From Avena insularis (Eukaryota; Streptophyta; Magnoliopsida; Poales; Poaceae), in assembly GCA_023614405.1 (NCBI GenBank), contig CM042688.1:374715331-374779330 (forward strand): a DNA stretch of 64,000 bases, given 5' to 3'. The number at the start of each line of letters is the position of its first letter. The stretch's first letter is position 1. The notes below the pieces were generated by a model that worked only from the letters and a program-made list of their open reading frames with translations, had not been told where the DNA came from and ran no database searches. Made by a program: the position numbers and the translations under genes. Below are positions 48,901 to 63,489 of this stretch, piece by piece.

Positions 48901-49937
48901 TGGATCCACGAGTGTCATTGCATGTGTTTTCTTTTCCTAAACCACCACTAGAGTCATTGCATGTGTGTTCTTTTCCTAAAGCACATGGATCCACTAGAGT
49001 CATTGTAGGTGTATTCCTTTTCTAAACCACATGTATCCACTAGAGTCATTGCAAGTGTGTTCCTTTCCTAAACCACGTCCAGAGTCATTGCATGTGTCTT
49101 CCTTTCCTAAACCACAACCAGAGTCATTGCATGCTTGTTCTTTTCCTAAACCACATGGATCCACCAGAGTCATTGCATGTGTGTTCTTTTCCTAAACAAC
49201 ATGGATCCACTAGAGTCATTTCATGTGTGTTCTTTTCCCAAACTATCACCAGAGTCTTTGCATCTCCCTTCTTTTCCTAAACCACCACTAGAGTCATTGC
49301 ATGTGTGTTCCTTTCTTAAACCACATGGATCCACCAGTGTCATTACATGTGTGTTCCTTACCTATACCACCACTAGAGTCATTGCATGTCTGTTCTTTTC
49401 CTAAAGCACATGGATCCACCAAAGTCATTGCATGTGTGTTCTTTTCCTAAACCACCAGCAAAGTCATTGCATGTGTGTTCTTTTCCTAAACCACCACCAG
49501 AGTAATTGCATGTGTCTTCTTTTCCTTCACCAGCACTAGAGTCATTGCATGTGTGCTCCTTTCCTAAACCACATGGATCCACGAGTGTCATTGCATGTGT
49601 TTTCTTTTCCTAAACCACCACTAGAGTCATTGCATGTGTGTTATTTTCCTAAAGCACATGGATCCACTAGAGTCATTGTAGGTGTATTCCTTTTATAAAC
49701 CACATGTATCCACTAGAGTCATTGCAAGTGTGTTCCTTTCCTAAACCACGTCCAGAGTCATTGCATGTGTCTTCCTTTCCTAAACCACCACCAGAGTCAT
49801 TGCATGCTTGTTATTTTCCTAAACCACATGGATCCACCAGAGTCATTGCATGTGTTTTATTTTCCTAAACAACATGGATCCACTAGAGTCATTTCATGTG
49901 AGTTCTTTTCCCAAACTATCACCAGAGTCATTGCATC
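45942..49937. repeat. Satellite higher-order repeat W-V-X-Y-Z, copy 1 (3995 bp)
   Basis: Marker monomers at 45942, 46452, 47815, 48615, 49264 and 49937 give intervals of 510 (W), 1363 (V), 800 (X), 649 (Y) and 673 (Z). W equals six 85-bp dimers, and Z equals 7x46+9x39. Y has a diagnostic fused monomer (GCATGGATCCACCAG near 48775). Confidence 0.85.
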
Positions 49938-52900
49938 TCCCTTCTTTTCGTAAACCACCACTAGAGTCATTGCATGTGTGTTCTTTTCCTAAACCACATG
50001 GATCCACTAGAGTCATTGCAAGTGTGTTCCTTTCCTAAACCACATCCAGAGTCATTGTAAGTGTCTTACTTTTCTAAACCGCCACCAGAGTCATTGCATG
50101 TGTGTTCTTTTCCTAAACCACATGGATCCACCAAAGTCATTGCATGTGTGTTCTTTTCCTAAAGCACCAGCAAATTCATTGCATGTGTGTTCTTCTCCTA
50201 AACCACATTGATACACTAGATGCATTGCATGTGTGTTATTTTCCTAAACCACATGGATCCACCAGAGTCATTTCATGTGTGTTCTTTTACTAAACCACCA
50301 CCAGAGTAATTGCATGTGTCTTCTTTTCCTTCACGACCACTAGAGTCATTGCATGTGTGCTCCTTTCCTAAACCACATGGATCCACGAGTGTCATTGCAT
50401 GTGTTTTCTTTTCCTAAACCACCACTAGAGTCATTGCATGTGTGTTCTTTTCCTAAAGCACATGGATCCACTAGAGTCATTGTAGGTGTATTCCTTTTCT
50501 AAACCACATGTATCCACTAGAGTCATTGCAAGTGTGTTCCTTTCCTAAACCACGTCCAGATTCATTGCATGTGTCTTCCTTTCCTAAACCACAACCAGAG
50601 TCATTGCATGCTTGTTCTTTTCCTAAACCACATGGATCCACCAGAGTCATTGCATGTGTGTTCTTTTCCTAAACAACATGGATCCACTAGAGTCATTTCA
50701 TGTGTGTTCTTTTCCCAAACTATCACCAGAGTCTTTGCATCTCCCTTCTTTTCCTAAACCACCACTAGAGTCATTGCATGTGTGTTCCTTTCTTAAACCA
50801 CATGAATCCACCAGTGTCATTGCATGTGTGTTCCTTACCTATACCACCACTAGAGTCATTGCATGTCTGTTCTTTTCCTAAAGCACATGGATCCACCAAA
50901 GTCATTGCATGTGTGTTCTTTTCCTAAACCACCAGCAAAGTCATTGCATGTGTGTTCTTTTCCTAAACCACCACCAGAGTAATTGCATGTGTCTTCTTTT
51001 CCTTCACCAGCACTAGAGTCAGTGCATGTGTGCTCCTTTCCTAAACCACATGGATCCACGAGTGTCATTGCATGTGTTTTCTTTTCCTAAACCACCACGA
51101 GAGTCATTGCATGTGTGTTCTTTTCCTAAAGCATATGGATCCAGTAGAGTCATTGTAGGTGTATTCCTTTTATAAACCACATGTATCCACTAGAGTCATT
51201 GCAAGTGTGTTCCTTTCCTAAACCACGTCCAGAGTCATTGCATGTGTCTTCCTTTCCTAAACCACCACCAGAGTCATTGCATGCTTGTTATTTTCCTAAA
51301 CCACATGGATCCACCAGAGTCATTGCATGTGTGTTCTTTTCCTAAACAACATGGATCCACTAGAGTCATTTCATGTGAGTTCTTTTCCCAAACTATCACC
51401 AGAGTCATTGCATCTCCCTTCTTTTCGTAAACCACCACTAGAGTCATTGCATGTGTGTTCTTTTCCTAAACCACATGGATCCACTAGAGTCATTGCAAGT
51501 GTGTTCCTTTCCTAAACCACATCCAGAGTCATTGTAAGTGTCTTCCTTTTCTAAACCGCCACCAGAGTCATTGCATGTGTGTTCTTTTCCTAAACCACAT
51601 GGATCCACCAAAGTCATTGCATGTGTGTTCTTTTCCTAAAGCACCAGCAAATTCATTGCATGTGTGTTCTTCTCCTAAACCACATTGATACACTAGATGC
51701 ATTGCATGTGTGTTATTTTCCTAAACCACATGGATCCACCAGAGTCATTTCATGTGTGTTCTTTTACTAAACCACCACCAGAGTAATTGCATGTGTCTTC
51801 TTTTCCTTCACGACCACTAGAGTCATTGCATGTGTGCTCCTTTCCTAAACCACATGGATCCACGAGTGTCATTGCATGTGTTTTCTTTTCCTAAACCACC
51901 ACTAGAGTCATTGCATGTGTGTTCTTTTCCTAAAGCACATGGATCCACTAGAGTCATTGTAGGTGTATTCCTTTTATAAACCACATGTATCCACTAGAGT
52001 CATTGCAAGTGTGTTCCTTTCCTAAACCACGTCCAGAGTCATTGCATGTGTCTTCCTTTCCTAAACCACCACCAGATTCATAGCATGCTTGTACATGTCC
52101 TAAACCACATGGATCCACCAGAGTCATTGCATGTGTATTCTTTTCCTAAACAATATGGATCCACTAGAGTCATTTCATGTGTGCTTTTCCCAAACTATCA
52201 CCAGAGTCATTGCATCTCCCTTCTTTTCTTAAACCACCACTAGAGTCATTGCATGTGTGTTCTTTTCCTAAACCACATGGATCCACTAGAGTCATAGCAA
52301 GTGTGTTCCTATCCTAAACCACATCCAGAGTCATTGTAAGTGTCTTCCTTTTCTAAACCACCACCAGAGTCATTGCATGGATCCACCAGAGTCATTTCAT
52401 GTGTGTTATTTTACTAAACCACCACCAGAGTAATTGCATGTGTCTTCTTTTCCTTCACCACCACTAGAGTCATTGCATGTGTGCTCCATTCCTAAAACAC
52501 ATGGATCCACGAGTGTCATTGCATGTGTTTTCTTTTCCTAAACCACCACTAGAGTCATTGCATGTGTGTTCTTTTCCTAAAGCACATGGATCCACTAGAG
52601 TCATTGTAGGTGTATTCCTTTTCTAAACCACATGTATCCACTAGAGTCATTGCAAGTGTGTTCCTTTCCAAAACCACGTCCAGAGTCCTTGCATGTGTCT
52701 TCCTTTCCTAAACCACAACCAGAGTCATTGCATGCTTGTTCTTTTCCTAAACCACATGGATCCACCAGAGTCATTGCATGTGTGTTCTTTTCCTAAACAA
52801 CATGGATCCACTAGAGTCATTTCATGTGTGTTCTTTTCCCAAACTATCACCAGAGTCTTTGCATCTCCCTTCTTTTCTTAAACCACCACTAGAGTCAGTG

Positions 52901-53538
52901 CATGTGTGTTCCTTTCTTAAACCACATGAATCCACCAGTGTCATTGCATGTGTGTTCCTTACCTATACCACCACTAGAGTCATTGCATGTCTGTTCTTTT
53001 CATAAAGCACATGGATCCACCAAAGTCATTGCATGTGTGTTCTTTTCCTAAACCACCAGCAAAGTCATTGCATGTGTGTTCTTTTCCTAAATCACCACCA
53101 GAGTAATTGCATGTGTCTTCTTTTCCTTCACCAGCACTAGAGTCATTGCATGTGTGCTCCTTTCCTAAACCACATGGATCCACGAGTGTCATTACATGTG
53201 TTTTCTTTTCCTAAACCACCACTAGAGTCATTGCATGTGTGTTCTTTTCCTAAAGCACATGGATCCACTAGAGTCATTGTAGGTGTATTCCTTTTATAAA
53301 CCACATGTATCCACTAGAGTCATTGCAAGTGTGTTCCTTTCCTAAACCACGTCCAGAGTCATTGCATGTGTCTTCCTTTCCTAAACCACCACCAGAGTCA
53401 TTGCATGCTTGTTCTTTTCCTAAACCACATGGATCCACCAGAGTCATTGCATGTGTGTTCTTTTCCTAAACAACATGGATCCACTAGAGTCATTTCATGT
53501 GAGTTCTTTTCCCAAACTATCACCAGAGTCATTGCATC
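49937..53538. repeat. Satellite segment X-Z then X-Y-Z (1477 bp and 2124 bp)
   Basis: Marker spacing is 804, 673 (49937-51414), then 802, 649, 673 (51414-53538). The first unit is an X-Y-Z block that has precisely lost Y. These tandem blocks are nearly identical to 47815-49937 by eye and are the most homogeneous part of the array. Confidence 0.85.
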
Positions 53539-56500
53539 TCCCTTCTTTTCGTAAACCACCACTAGAGTCATTGCATGTGTGTTCTTTTCCTAAACCACAT
53601 GGATCCACTAGAGTCATTGCAAGTGTGTTCCTTTCCTAAACCACATCCAGAGTCATTGTAAGTGTCTTCCTTTTCTAAACCGCCACCAGAGTCATTGCAT
53701 GTGTGTTCTTTTCCTAAACCACATGGATCCACCAAAGTCATTGCATGTGTGTTCTTTTCCTAAACCACCAGCAAATTCATTGCATGTGTGTTCTTGTCCT
53801 AAACCACATTGATACACTAGATGCATTGCATGTGTGTTATTTTCCTAAACCACATGGATCCACCAAAGTCATTGCATGTGTGTTCTTTTCCTAAACCACC
53901 AGCAAAGTCATTGCATGTGTGTTCTTTTCCTAAACCACATGGATCCACCAGATTCATTTCATGTGTGTTCTTTTACTAAACCACCACCAGAGTAATTGCA
54001 TGTGTTTTCCTTTCCTACACCACCACTAGAGTCATTGCATGTGTGCTCCTTTCCTAAACCACATGGATCCACGAGTGTCATTGCATGTGTTTTCTTTTCC
54101 TAAACCACCACTAGAGTCATTGCATGTGTGTTCTTTTCCTAAACCACATGGATCCACTAGAGTCATTGCATGTGTATTCTTTTTCGAAACCACATGTATC
54201 CACTAGAGTCATTGCAAGTGTGTTCCTTTCCTAAACCACGTCTAGAGTGATTGCATGTGTGATCCTTTCCTAAACCACCACTAGAGTCATTGCATGTGTG
54301 TTCTTTTCCTAAACAACATGGATCCACTAGACTCATTTCATGTGTGTTCTTTTCCCAAACTATCACCAGAGTCATTGCTTCTCTCTTCTTTTCTTAAACC
54401 ACCACTAGAGTCATTGCATGTGTGTTCCTTTCCTAAACCACATGAGTCCACCAGTGTCATTGCATGTGTGTTCCTTTCCTAAACCACATGAGTCCACCAG
54501 TGTCATTGCATGTGTGTTCCTTTCCTATACCATCACCAGAGTCATGCATGTCTGTTCTTTTCCTAAAGCAGATGGATCCACCAAAGTCATTGCATGTGTG
54601 TTCTTTTCCTAAACAACATGGATACACTAGATTCATTGCATGTGTGTTCTTTTCCTAAACCACACGGATCCACTAGAGTCATTTCATGTGTGTTCTATTA
54701 CTAAACCACCACCAGAGTAATTGCATGTGTCTTCTTTTCCTACACCACCACTAGAGTCATTTCATGTGTGTTCTTTTCCTAAACCACATATATCCACCAG
54801 AGTCATTGCATGTGTGTTATTTTCCTACACCGCCACTAGAGTCATTGCATGTGTGCACCTTTCCTAAACCACATGGATCCACCAGTGTCATTGCATGTGT
54901 GTTCTTTTCCTAAGACACATATATCCACCAGATTCATTGCATGTGTGTTATTTTCCTAAACCACATGGATCCACTAGAGTCATTGCACGTGTGTTTCTTT
55001 CCTAAACCACATCCGGAGTCATTGTAAGTGTCTTCCTTTCCTAAACCACCACCAGAGTCATTGCATGTGTGTTCTTTTCCTAAATCATATGGATCCACCA
55101 GAGTCATTGCATTTCTGTTCTTTTCCTAAACCACATGGGTCCACTAGAGTCATTGCATGTGTGTTGTTTTCCTAAACCACATGGATGCACCAGTGTCATT
55201 GTATGTTTGTTTTTTCCTAAACCACATGGATCCACGAGAGTCATTGCATGTGTGTTCTTTTCCTAAACCACATGGATCCACTAGAGTCATTGCATTTGTG
55301 TTCTTTTCCTAAACCACATGGGTCCACTAGAGTCATTGCATGAGTGTTGTTTTCCTAAACCACATGGATGCACCAGAGTCATTGCATGTGTGTTTTTTCC
55401 TAAACCACATGGATCCACCAGCGTCACTGCATGTGTGTTCTTTTCCTAAACCACATGGATCCACTAGAGTCGTTGCAAGTGTGTTCCTTTGCTAAACCAC
55501 AACCAGAGTCATTGTAAGTGTCTTTCTTTTCTAAACCACCACTAGAGTCATTGCATGTGTGTTCTTTTCCTAAACCACATGGATCCACCAAAGTCATTGC
55601 ATGTGTGTTCTTTTCCTAAACCACCAGCAAATTCATTGCATGTGTGTTCTTTTCCTAAACCACATTGATACACTAGATGCATTGCATGTGTGTTATTTTC
55701 CAGAACCACATGGATCCACCAGAGTCATTTCATGTGTGTTCTTTTACTAAACCACCACCAGAGTAATTGCATGTGTCTTCTTTTCCTTCACCACCACCAG
55801 AGTCATTGCATGTGTGCTCCTTTCCTAAACCACATGGATCCACCAGTGTCATTGCATGTGTGTTCTTTTCCTAAACCACCACTAGAGTCATTGCATATGT
55901 GTTCTTTTAATAAACCACATGGATCCACTAGAGTCATTGCATTTGTATTCCTTTTCTAAACCACATGTATCCACTAGAGTCATTGCAAGTGTGTTCCTTT
56001 CCTAAACCACGTCTAGAGTCATTGCATGTGTCTTCCTTTCCTAAACCACCACCAGAGTCATTGCGTGCTTGTTCTTTTCCTAAACCACATGGATCCACCA
56101 GAGTCATTGCATGTGTGTTCTTTTCCTCAACAACATGGATCCACTAGACTCATTTCATGTGTGTTCTTTTCCCAAACTATCACCAGAGTCATTGCTTCTC
56201 CCTTCTTTTCTTAAACCACCACTAGAGTCATTGTATGTGTGTTCTTTTCCTAAACCACATGAGTCCACCAGTTTCATTGCATGTGTGTTCCTTTCCTATA
56301 CCACCACCAGAGTCATTGCATGTGTGTTCCTTTCCTATACCACCACCAGAGTCATTGCATGTCTGTTCTTTTCCTAAAGCAGATGGATCCACCAAAGTCA
56401 TTGCATGTGTGTTCTTTTCCTAAACCACATGGATACACTAGATTCATTGCATGTGTGTTCTTTTCCTAAACCACATGGATCCACTAGAGTCATTTCATGT

Positions 56501-56913
56501 GTGTTCTATTACTAAACCACCACCAGAGTAATTGCATGTGTCTTCTTTTCCTAAACCACCACTAGATTTGCATGTGTGCTCCTTTCCTAAACCACATAGA
56601 TCCACGAGTGTCATTGCATGTGTTCTCTTTTCCTAAACCACCACTAGAGTCATTGCATGTGTGTTCTTTTCCTAAACCACATGGATCCACTAGAGTCATT
56701 GCATGTGTATTCCTTTTCTAAACCACATGTATCCACTAGGGTCATTGCAAGTGTGTTCCTTTCCTAATCCACGTCCAGAGTCATTGCATGTGTCTTCCTT
56801 TCCTAAACCACGACCAGAGTCATTGCATGTGTGTTCTTTTCCTAAACAACATGGATCCACTAGAGTCATTTCATGTGTGTTCTTTTCCCAAACTACCACC
56901 AGAGTCATTGCAT

Positions 56914-59569
56914 CTCCCTTCTTTTCTTAAACCACCACTAGAGTCATTGCATGTGTGTTCCTTTCCTAAACAACATGAATCCACCAGTGTCATTGCATGT
57001 GTGTTCCTTTCCTATACCACCACTGGAGTCATTGCATGTTTGTTCTTGTCCTAAAGAACATGGATCCACCAAAGTCATTGCATGTGTGTTCTTTTCCTAA
57101 ACCACCAGCAAAGTCATTGCATGTGTGTTCTTTTCCTAAACCACATGGATCCACTAGAGTCATTGCATGTGTATTCCTTTTCTAAACCACATGTATCCAC
57201 TAGAGTCATTGCACGTGTGTTCCTTTCCTAAACCACATCCAGAGTCATTGCATGTGTCTTCCTTTCCTAAACCACCACCAGAGTCATTGCATGTGTTTTC
57301 TTTTCCTAAACCACATGGATCCACCAGAGTCATTGCATGTGTGTTCTTTTCCTAAACAACATGGATCCACTAGAGTCATTTCATGTGTGTTCTTTTCCCA
57401 AACTACCACCAGAGTCACTGCATCTCCCTTCTTTTCTTAAACCACCACTAGAGTCATTGCTTGTGTGTTCCATCCCTAAACCACATGAATCCACCATTGT
57501 CATTGCATGTCTGTTCCTTTCCTATACCACCACTAGAGTCATTGCATGTATGTTCTTTTCCTAAAGCACATGGATCCACCAGAGTCATTGCATGTGTGTT
57601 GTTTTCCTAAAGCACATGGATGCACCTGTGTCATTGCATGTGTGTTCCTTTCCTAAACCACCACCAGAGTCATTGCATATGTTTTCTTTTCCTAAATCAT
57701 ATGGATCCACCAGAGTCATTGCATTTGTGTTCTTTTTCTAAACCACATGGCTCCACTTGAGTCATTGCATGTGTGTTGTTTTCCTAAACCACATGGATGC
57801 ACCAGTGTCATTGTATGTGTGTTCCTTTCCTAAACCGCCACCAGAGTCATTGCATGTTTTTTTCCTAAACCACATGGATCCACCAGAGTCATTGCATGTG
57901 TGTTCTTTTCCTAAACCACATGGATCCACTAGAGTCATTGCAAGTGTGTTCCTTTCCAAAACCACATCCAGAGTCATTGTAAGTGTCTTCCTTTTCTAAA
58001 CCACCACTAGAGTCATTGCATGTGTGTTCCTTTACTAAACCACATGGATGCACCAGTGTCATTGTATGTGTGTTCCTTTCCTAAACCGCCACCAGAGTCA
58101 TTGCATGTTTTTTCCTAAACCACATGGATCCACCAGAGTCATTACATGTGTGTTCTTTTCCTAAACCACATGGATCCACCAAAGTCATTGCATGTGTGTT
58201 CTTTTCCTAAACCACCAGCAAATTCATTGCATGTGTGTTCTTTTCCTAAACCACATTGATACACTAGATGCATTGCATGTGTGTTATTTTCCTAAACCAC
58301 ATGGATCCACCAGAGTCATTTCATGTGTGTTCTTTTACTAAACCACCACCAGAGTAATTGCATGTGTCTTCTTTTCCTTCACCAGCACTAGAGTCATTGC
58401 ATGTGTGCTCCTTTCCTAAACCACATGGATCCACGAGTGTTATTGCATGTGTTTTCTTTTCCTAAACCACCACTAGAGTCATTGCATGTGGGTTCTTTTC
58501 CTAAAGCACATGGATCCACTAGAGTCATTGTAGGTGTGTTCCTTTTATAAACCACATGTATCCACTAGAGTCATTGCAAGTGTGTTCCTTTCCTAAACCA
58601 CGTCCAGAGTCATTGCATGTGTCTTCCTTTCCTAAACCACCACCAGAGTCATTGCATGCTTGTTATTTTCCTAAACCACATGGATCCACCAGAGTCATTG
58701 CATGTGTGTTCTTTTCCTAAACAACATGGATCCACTAGAGTCATTTCATGTGAGTTCTTTTCCCAAACTATCACCAGAGTCATTGCATCTCCCTTCTTTT
58801 CGTAAACCACCACTAGAGTCATTGCATGTGTGTTCCTTTCCTAAACCACATGAATCCACCAGTGTCATTGCATGTGTGTTCCTTTCCTATACCACCACTA
58901 GAGTCATTGCATGTCTGTTCTTTTCCTAAAGCACATGGATCCACCAGAGTCATTGCATGTGTGTTCTTTTCCTAAACCACATGGATCCACTAGAGTCATA
59001 GCAAGTGTGTTCCTATCCTAAACCACATCCAGAGTCATAGTAAGTGTCTTCCTTTTCTAAACCACCACCAGAGTCATTGCATGGATCCACCAGAGTCATT
59101 TCATGTGTGTTCTTTTACTAAACCACCACCAGAGTAATTGCATGTGTCTTCTTTTCCTTCACCACCACTAGAGTCATTGCATGTGTGCTCCATTCCTAAA
59201 CCACATGGATCCACGAGTGTCATTGCATGTGTTTTATTTTCCTAAACCACCACTAGAGTCATTGCATGTGTGTTCTTTTCCTAAAGCACATGGATCCACT
59301 AGAGTCATTGTAGGTGTATTCCTTTTCTAAACCACATGTATCCACTAGAGTCATTGCAAGTGTGTTCGTTTCCTAAACCACGTCCAGAGTCATTGCATGT
59401 GTCTTCCTTTCCTAAACCACAACCAGAGTCATTGCATGCTTGTTCTTTTCCTAAACCACATGGATCCACCAGAGTCATTGCATGTGTGTTCTTTTCCTAA
59501 ACAACATGGATCCACTAGAGTCATTTCATGTGTGTTCTTTTCCCAAAGTATCACCAGAGTCATTGCATC
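56914..59569. repeat. Satellite segment W-V-Y' (2655 bp)
   Basis: Marker spacing is 510, 1365, 780. The last interval carries the Y-specific fused monomer (near 59083) and is 131 bp (46+39+46) longer than Y. X and Z are absent here. Confidence 0.8.
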
Positions 59570-62500
59570 TCCCTTCTTTTCTTAAACCACCACTAGAGTC
59601 ATTGCATGTGTGTTCCTTTCTTAAACCACATGAATCCACCAGTGTCATTGCATGTGTGTTCCTTACCTATACCACCACTAGAGTCATTGCATGTCTGTTC
59701 TTTTCCTAAAGCACATGGATCCACCAAAGTCATTGCATGTGTGTTCTTTTCCTAAACCACCAGCAAAGTCATTGCATGTGTGTTCTTTTCCTAAACCACA
59801 TGGATCCACTAGAGTCATTGCATGTGTATTCCTTTTCTAAACCACATGTATCCACTAGAGTCATTGCACGTGTGTTCCTTTCCTAAACCACGTCCAGAGT
59901 CATTGCATGTGTCTTCCTTTCCTAAACCACCACCAGAGTCATTGCATGTGTTTTCTTTTCCTAAACCACATGGATCCACCAGAGTCATTGCATGTGTGTT
60001 CTTTTCCTAAACAACATGGATCCACTAGAGTCATTTCATGTGTGTTCTTTTCCCAAACTACCACCAGAGTCACTGCATCTCCCTTCTTTTCTTAAACCAC
60101 CACTAGAGTCATTGCTTGTGTGTTCCATCCCTAAACCACATGAATCCACCATTGTCATTGCATGTCTGTCCCATTCCTATACCACCACTAGAGTCATTGC
60201 ATGTATGTTCTTTTCCTAAAGCACATGGATCCATCAAAGTCATTGCATGTGTGTTGTTTTCCTAAACCACATGGATGCACCCGTGTCATTGCATGTGTGT
60301 TCCTTTCCTAAACCACCACCAGAGTCATTGCATGTGTTTTCTTTTCCTAAATCATATGGATCCACCAGAGTCATTGCATTTGTGTTCTTTTTCTAAACCA
60401 CATGGGTCCACTTGAGTCATTGCATGTGTGTTGTTTTCCTAAACCACATGGATGCACCAGTGTCATTGTATGTGTGTTCCTTTCCTAAACCGCCACCAGA
60501 GTCATTGCATGTTTTTTTTCCTAAACCACATGGATCCACCAGAGTCATTGCATGTGTGTTCTTTTCCTAAACCACATGGATCCACTAGAGTCATTGCAAG
60601 TGTGTTCCTTTCCAAAACCACATCCAGAGTCATTGTAAGTGTCTTCGTTTTCTAAACCACCACCAGAGTCATTGCATGTGTGTTCTTTTCCTAAACCACA
60701 TGGATCCACCAAAGTCATTGCATGTGTGTTCTTTTCCTAAACCACCAGCAAATTCATTGCATGTGTGTTCTTTTCCTAAACGACATTGATACACTAGATG
60801 CATTGCATGTGTGTTATTTTCCTAAACCACATGGATCCACCAGAGTCATTTCATGTGTGTTCTTTTACTAAACCACCACCAGAGTAATTGCATGTGTCTT
60901 CTTTTCCTTCACCAGCACTAGAGTCATTGTATGTGTGCTCCTTTCCTAAACCACATGGATCCACGAGTGTCATTCCATGTGTTTTCTTTTCCTAAACCAC
61001 CACTAGAGTCATTGCATGTGTGTTCTTTTCCTAAAGCACATGGATCCATTAGAGTCATTGTAGGTGTATTCCTTTTATAAACCACATGTATCCACTAGAG
61101 TCATTGCAAGTGTGTTCCTTTTATAAACCACATGTATCAACTAGAGTCATTGCAAGTGTGTTCCTTTCCTAAACCACGTCTAGAGTCATTGCATGTGTCT
61201 TCCTTTCCTAAACCACCACCAGAGTCATTGCATGCTTGTTATTTTCCTAAACCACATGGATCCACCAGAGTCATTGCATGTATGTTCTTTTCCTAAACAA
61301 CATTGATCCACTAGAGTCATTTCATGTGAGTTCTTTTCCCAAACTATCACCAGAGTCATTGCATCTCCCTTCATTTCGTAAACCACCACTAGAGTCATTG
61401 CATGTGTGTTCTTTTCCTAAACCACATGGATCCACTAGAGTCATTGCAAGTGTGTTCCTTTCCTAAACCACATCGAGAGTCATTGTAAGTGTCTTCCTTT
61501 TCTAAACCGCCACCAGAGTCATTGCATGTGTGTTCTTTTCCTAAACCACATGGATCCACCAAAGTCATTGCATGTGTGTTCTTTTCCTAAAGCACCAGCA
61601 AATTCATTGCATGTGTGTTCTTCTCCTAAACCACATTGATACACTAGATGCATTGCATGTGTGTTATTTTCCTAAACCACATGGATCCACCAGAGTCATT
61701 TCATGTGTGTTCTTTTACTAAACCACCACCAGAGTAATTGCATGTGTCTTCTTTTCCTTCACGACCACTAGAGTCATTGCATGTGTGCTCCTTTCCTAAA
61801 CCACATGGATCCACGAGTGTCATTGCATGTGTTTTCTTTTCCTAACCCACCACTAGAGTCATTGCATGTGTGTTCTTTTCCTAAAGCACATGGATCCACT
61901 AGAGTCATTGTAGGTGTATTCCTTTTATAAACCACATGTATCCACTAGAGTCATTGCAAGTGTGTTCCTTTCCTAAACCACGTCCAGAGTCATTGCATGT
62001 GTCTTCCTTTCCTAAACCACCACCAGAGTCATTGCATGCTTGTTCTTTTCCTAAACCACATGGATCCACCAGAGTCATTGCATGTGTATTCTTTTCCTAA
62101 ACAATATGGATCCACTAGAGTCATTTCATGTGTGCTTTTCCCAAACTATCACCAGAGTCATTGCATCTCCCTTCTTTTCTTAAACCACCACTAGAGTCAT
62201 TGCATGTGTGTTCTTTTCCTAAACCACATGGATCCACTAGAGTCATAGCAAGTGTGTTCCTATCCTAAACCACATCCAGAGTCATTGTAAGTGTCTTCCT
62301 TTTCTAAACCACCACCAGAGTCATTGCATGGATCCACCAGAGTCATTTCATGTGTGTTCTTTTACTAAACCACCACCAGAGTAATTGCATGTGTCTTCTT
62401 TTCCTTCACCACCACTAGAGTCATTGCATGTGTGCTCCATTCCTAAACCACATGGATCCACGAGTGTCATTGCATGTGTTTTCTTTTCCTAAACCACCAC

Positions 62501-63489
62501 TAGAGTCATTGCATGTGTGTTCTTTTCCTAAAGCACATGGATCCACTAGAGTCATTGCAGGTGTATTCCTTTTCTAAACCACATGTATCCACTAGAGTCA
62601 TTGCGAGTGTGTTCCTTTCCTAAACCACGTCCAGAGTCCTTGCATGTGTCTTCCTTTCCTAAACCACAACCAGAGTCATTGCATTCTTGTTCTTTTCCTA
62701 AACCACATGGATCCACCAGAGTCATTGCATGTGTGTTCTTTTCCTAAACAACATGCATCCACTAGAGTCATTTCATGTGTGTTCTTTTCCCAAAGTATCA
62801 CCAGAGTCATTGCATCTCCCTTCTTTTCTTAAACCACCACTAGAGTCATTGCATGTGTGTTCCTTTCTTAAACCACATGAATCCACCAGTGTCATTGCAT
62901 GTGTGTTCCTTACCTATACCACCACTAGAGTCATTGCATGTCTGTTCTTTTCCTAAAGCACATGGATCCACCAAAGTCATTGCATGTGTGTTCTTTTCCT
63001 AAACCACCAGCAAAGTCATTGCATGTGTGTTCTTTTCCTAAACCACATGGATCCACCAGAGTCATTTCATGTGTGTTCTTTTACTAAACCACCACCAGAG
63101 TAATTGCATGTGTCTTCCTTTCCTACACCACCACTAGTGTCATTGCATATGTTTTCTTTTCCTAAACCACCACTAGAGTCATTGCATGTGTGTTCTTTTC
63201 CTAAACCACATGGATCCACTAGAGTCATTGCATGTGTATTCTTTTTCGAAACCACATGTATCCACTAGAGTCATTGCAAGTGTGTTCCTTTCCTAAACCA
63301 CGTCTAGAGTGATTGCATGTGTGATCCTTTCCTAAACCACCACTAGAGTCATTGCATGTGTGTTCTTTTCCTAAACCACATGGATCCACCAGAGTCATTG
63401 CATGTGTGTTCTTTTCCTAAACAACATGGATCCACTAGAGTCATTTCATGTGTGTTCTTTTCCCAAACTACCACCAGAGTCATTGCATC
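59569..63489. repeat. Satellite higher-order repeat W-V-X-Y-Z, copy 2 (3920 bp)
   Basis: Marker monomers at 59569, 60079, 61375, 62167, 62816 and 63489 give 510, 1296, 792, 649 and 673. The order matches copy 1 at 45942-49937, 13.6 kb away. Confidence 0.85.
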
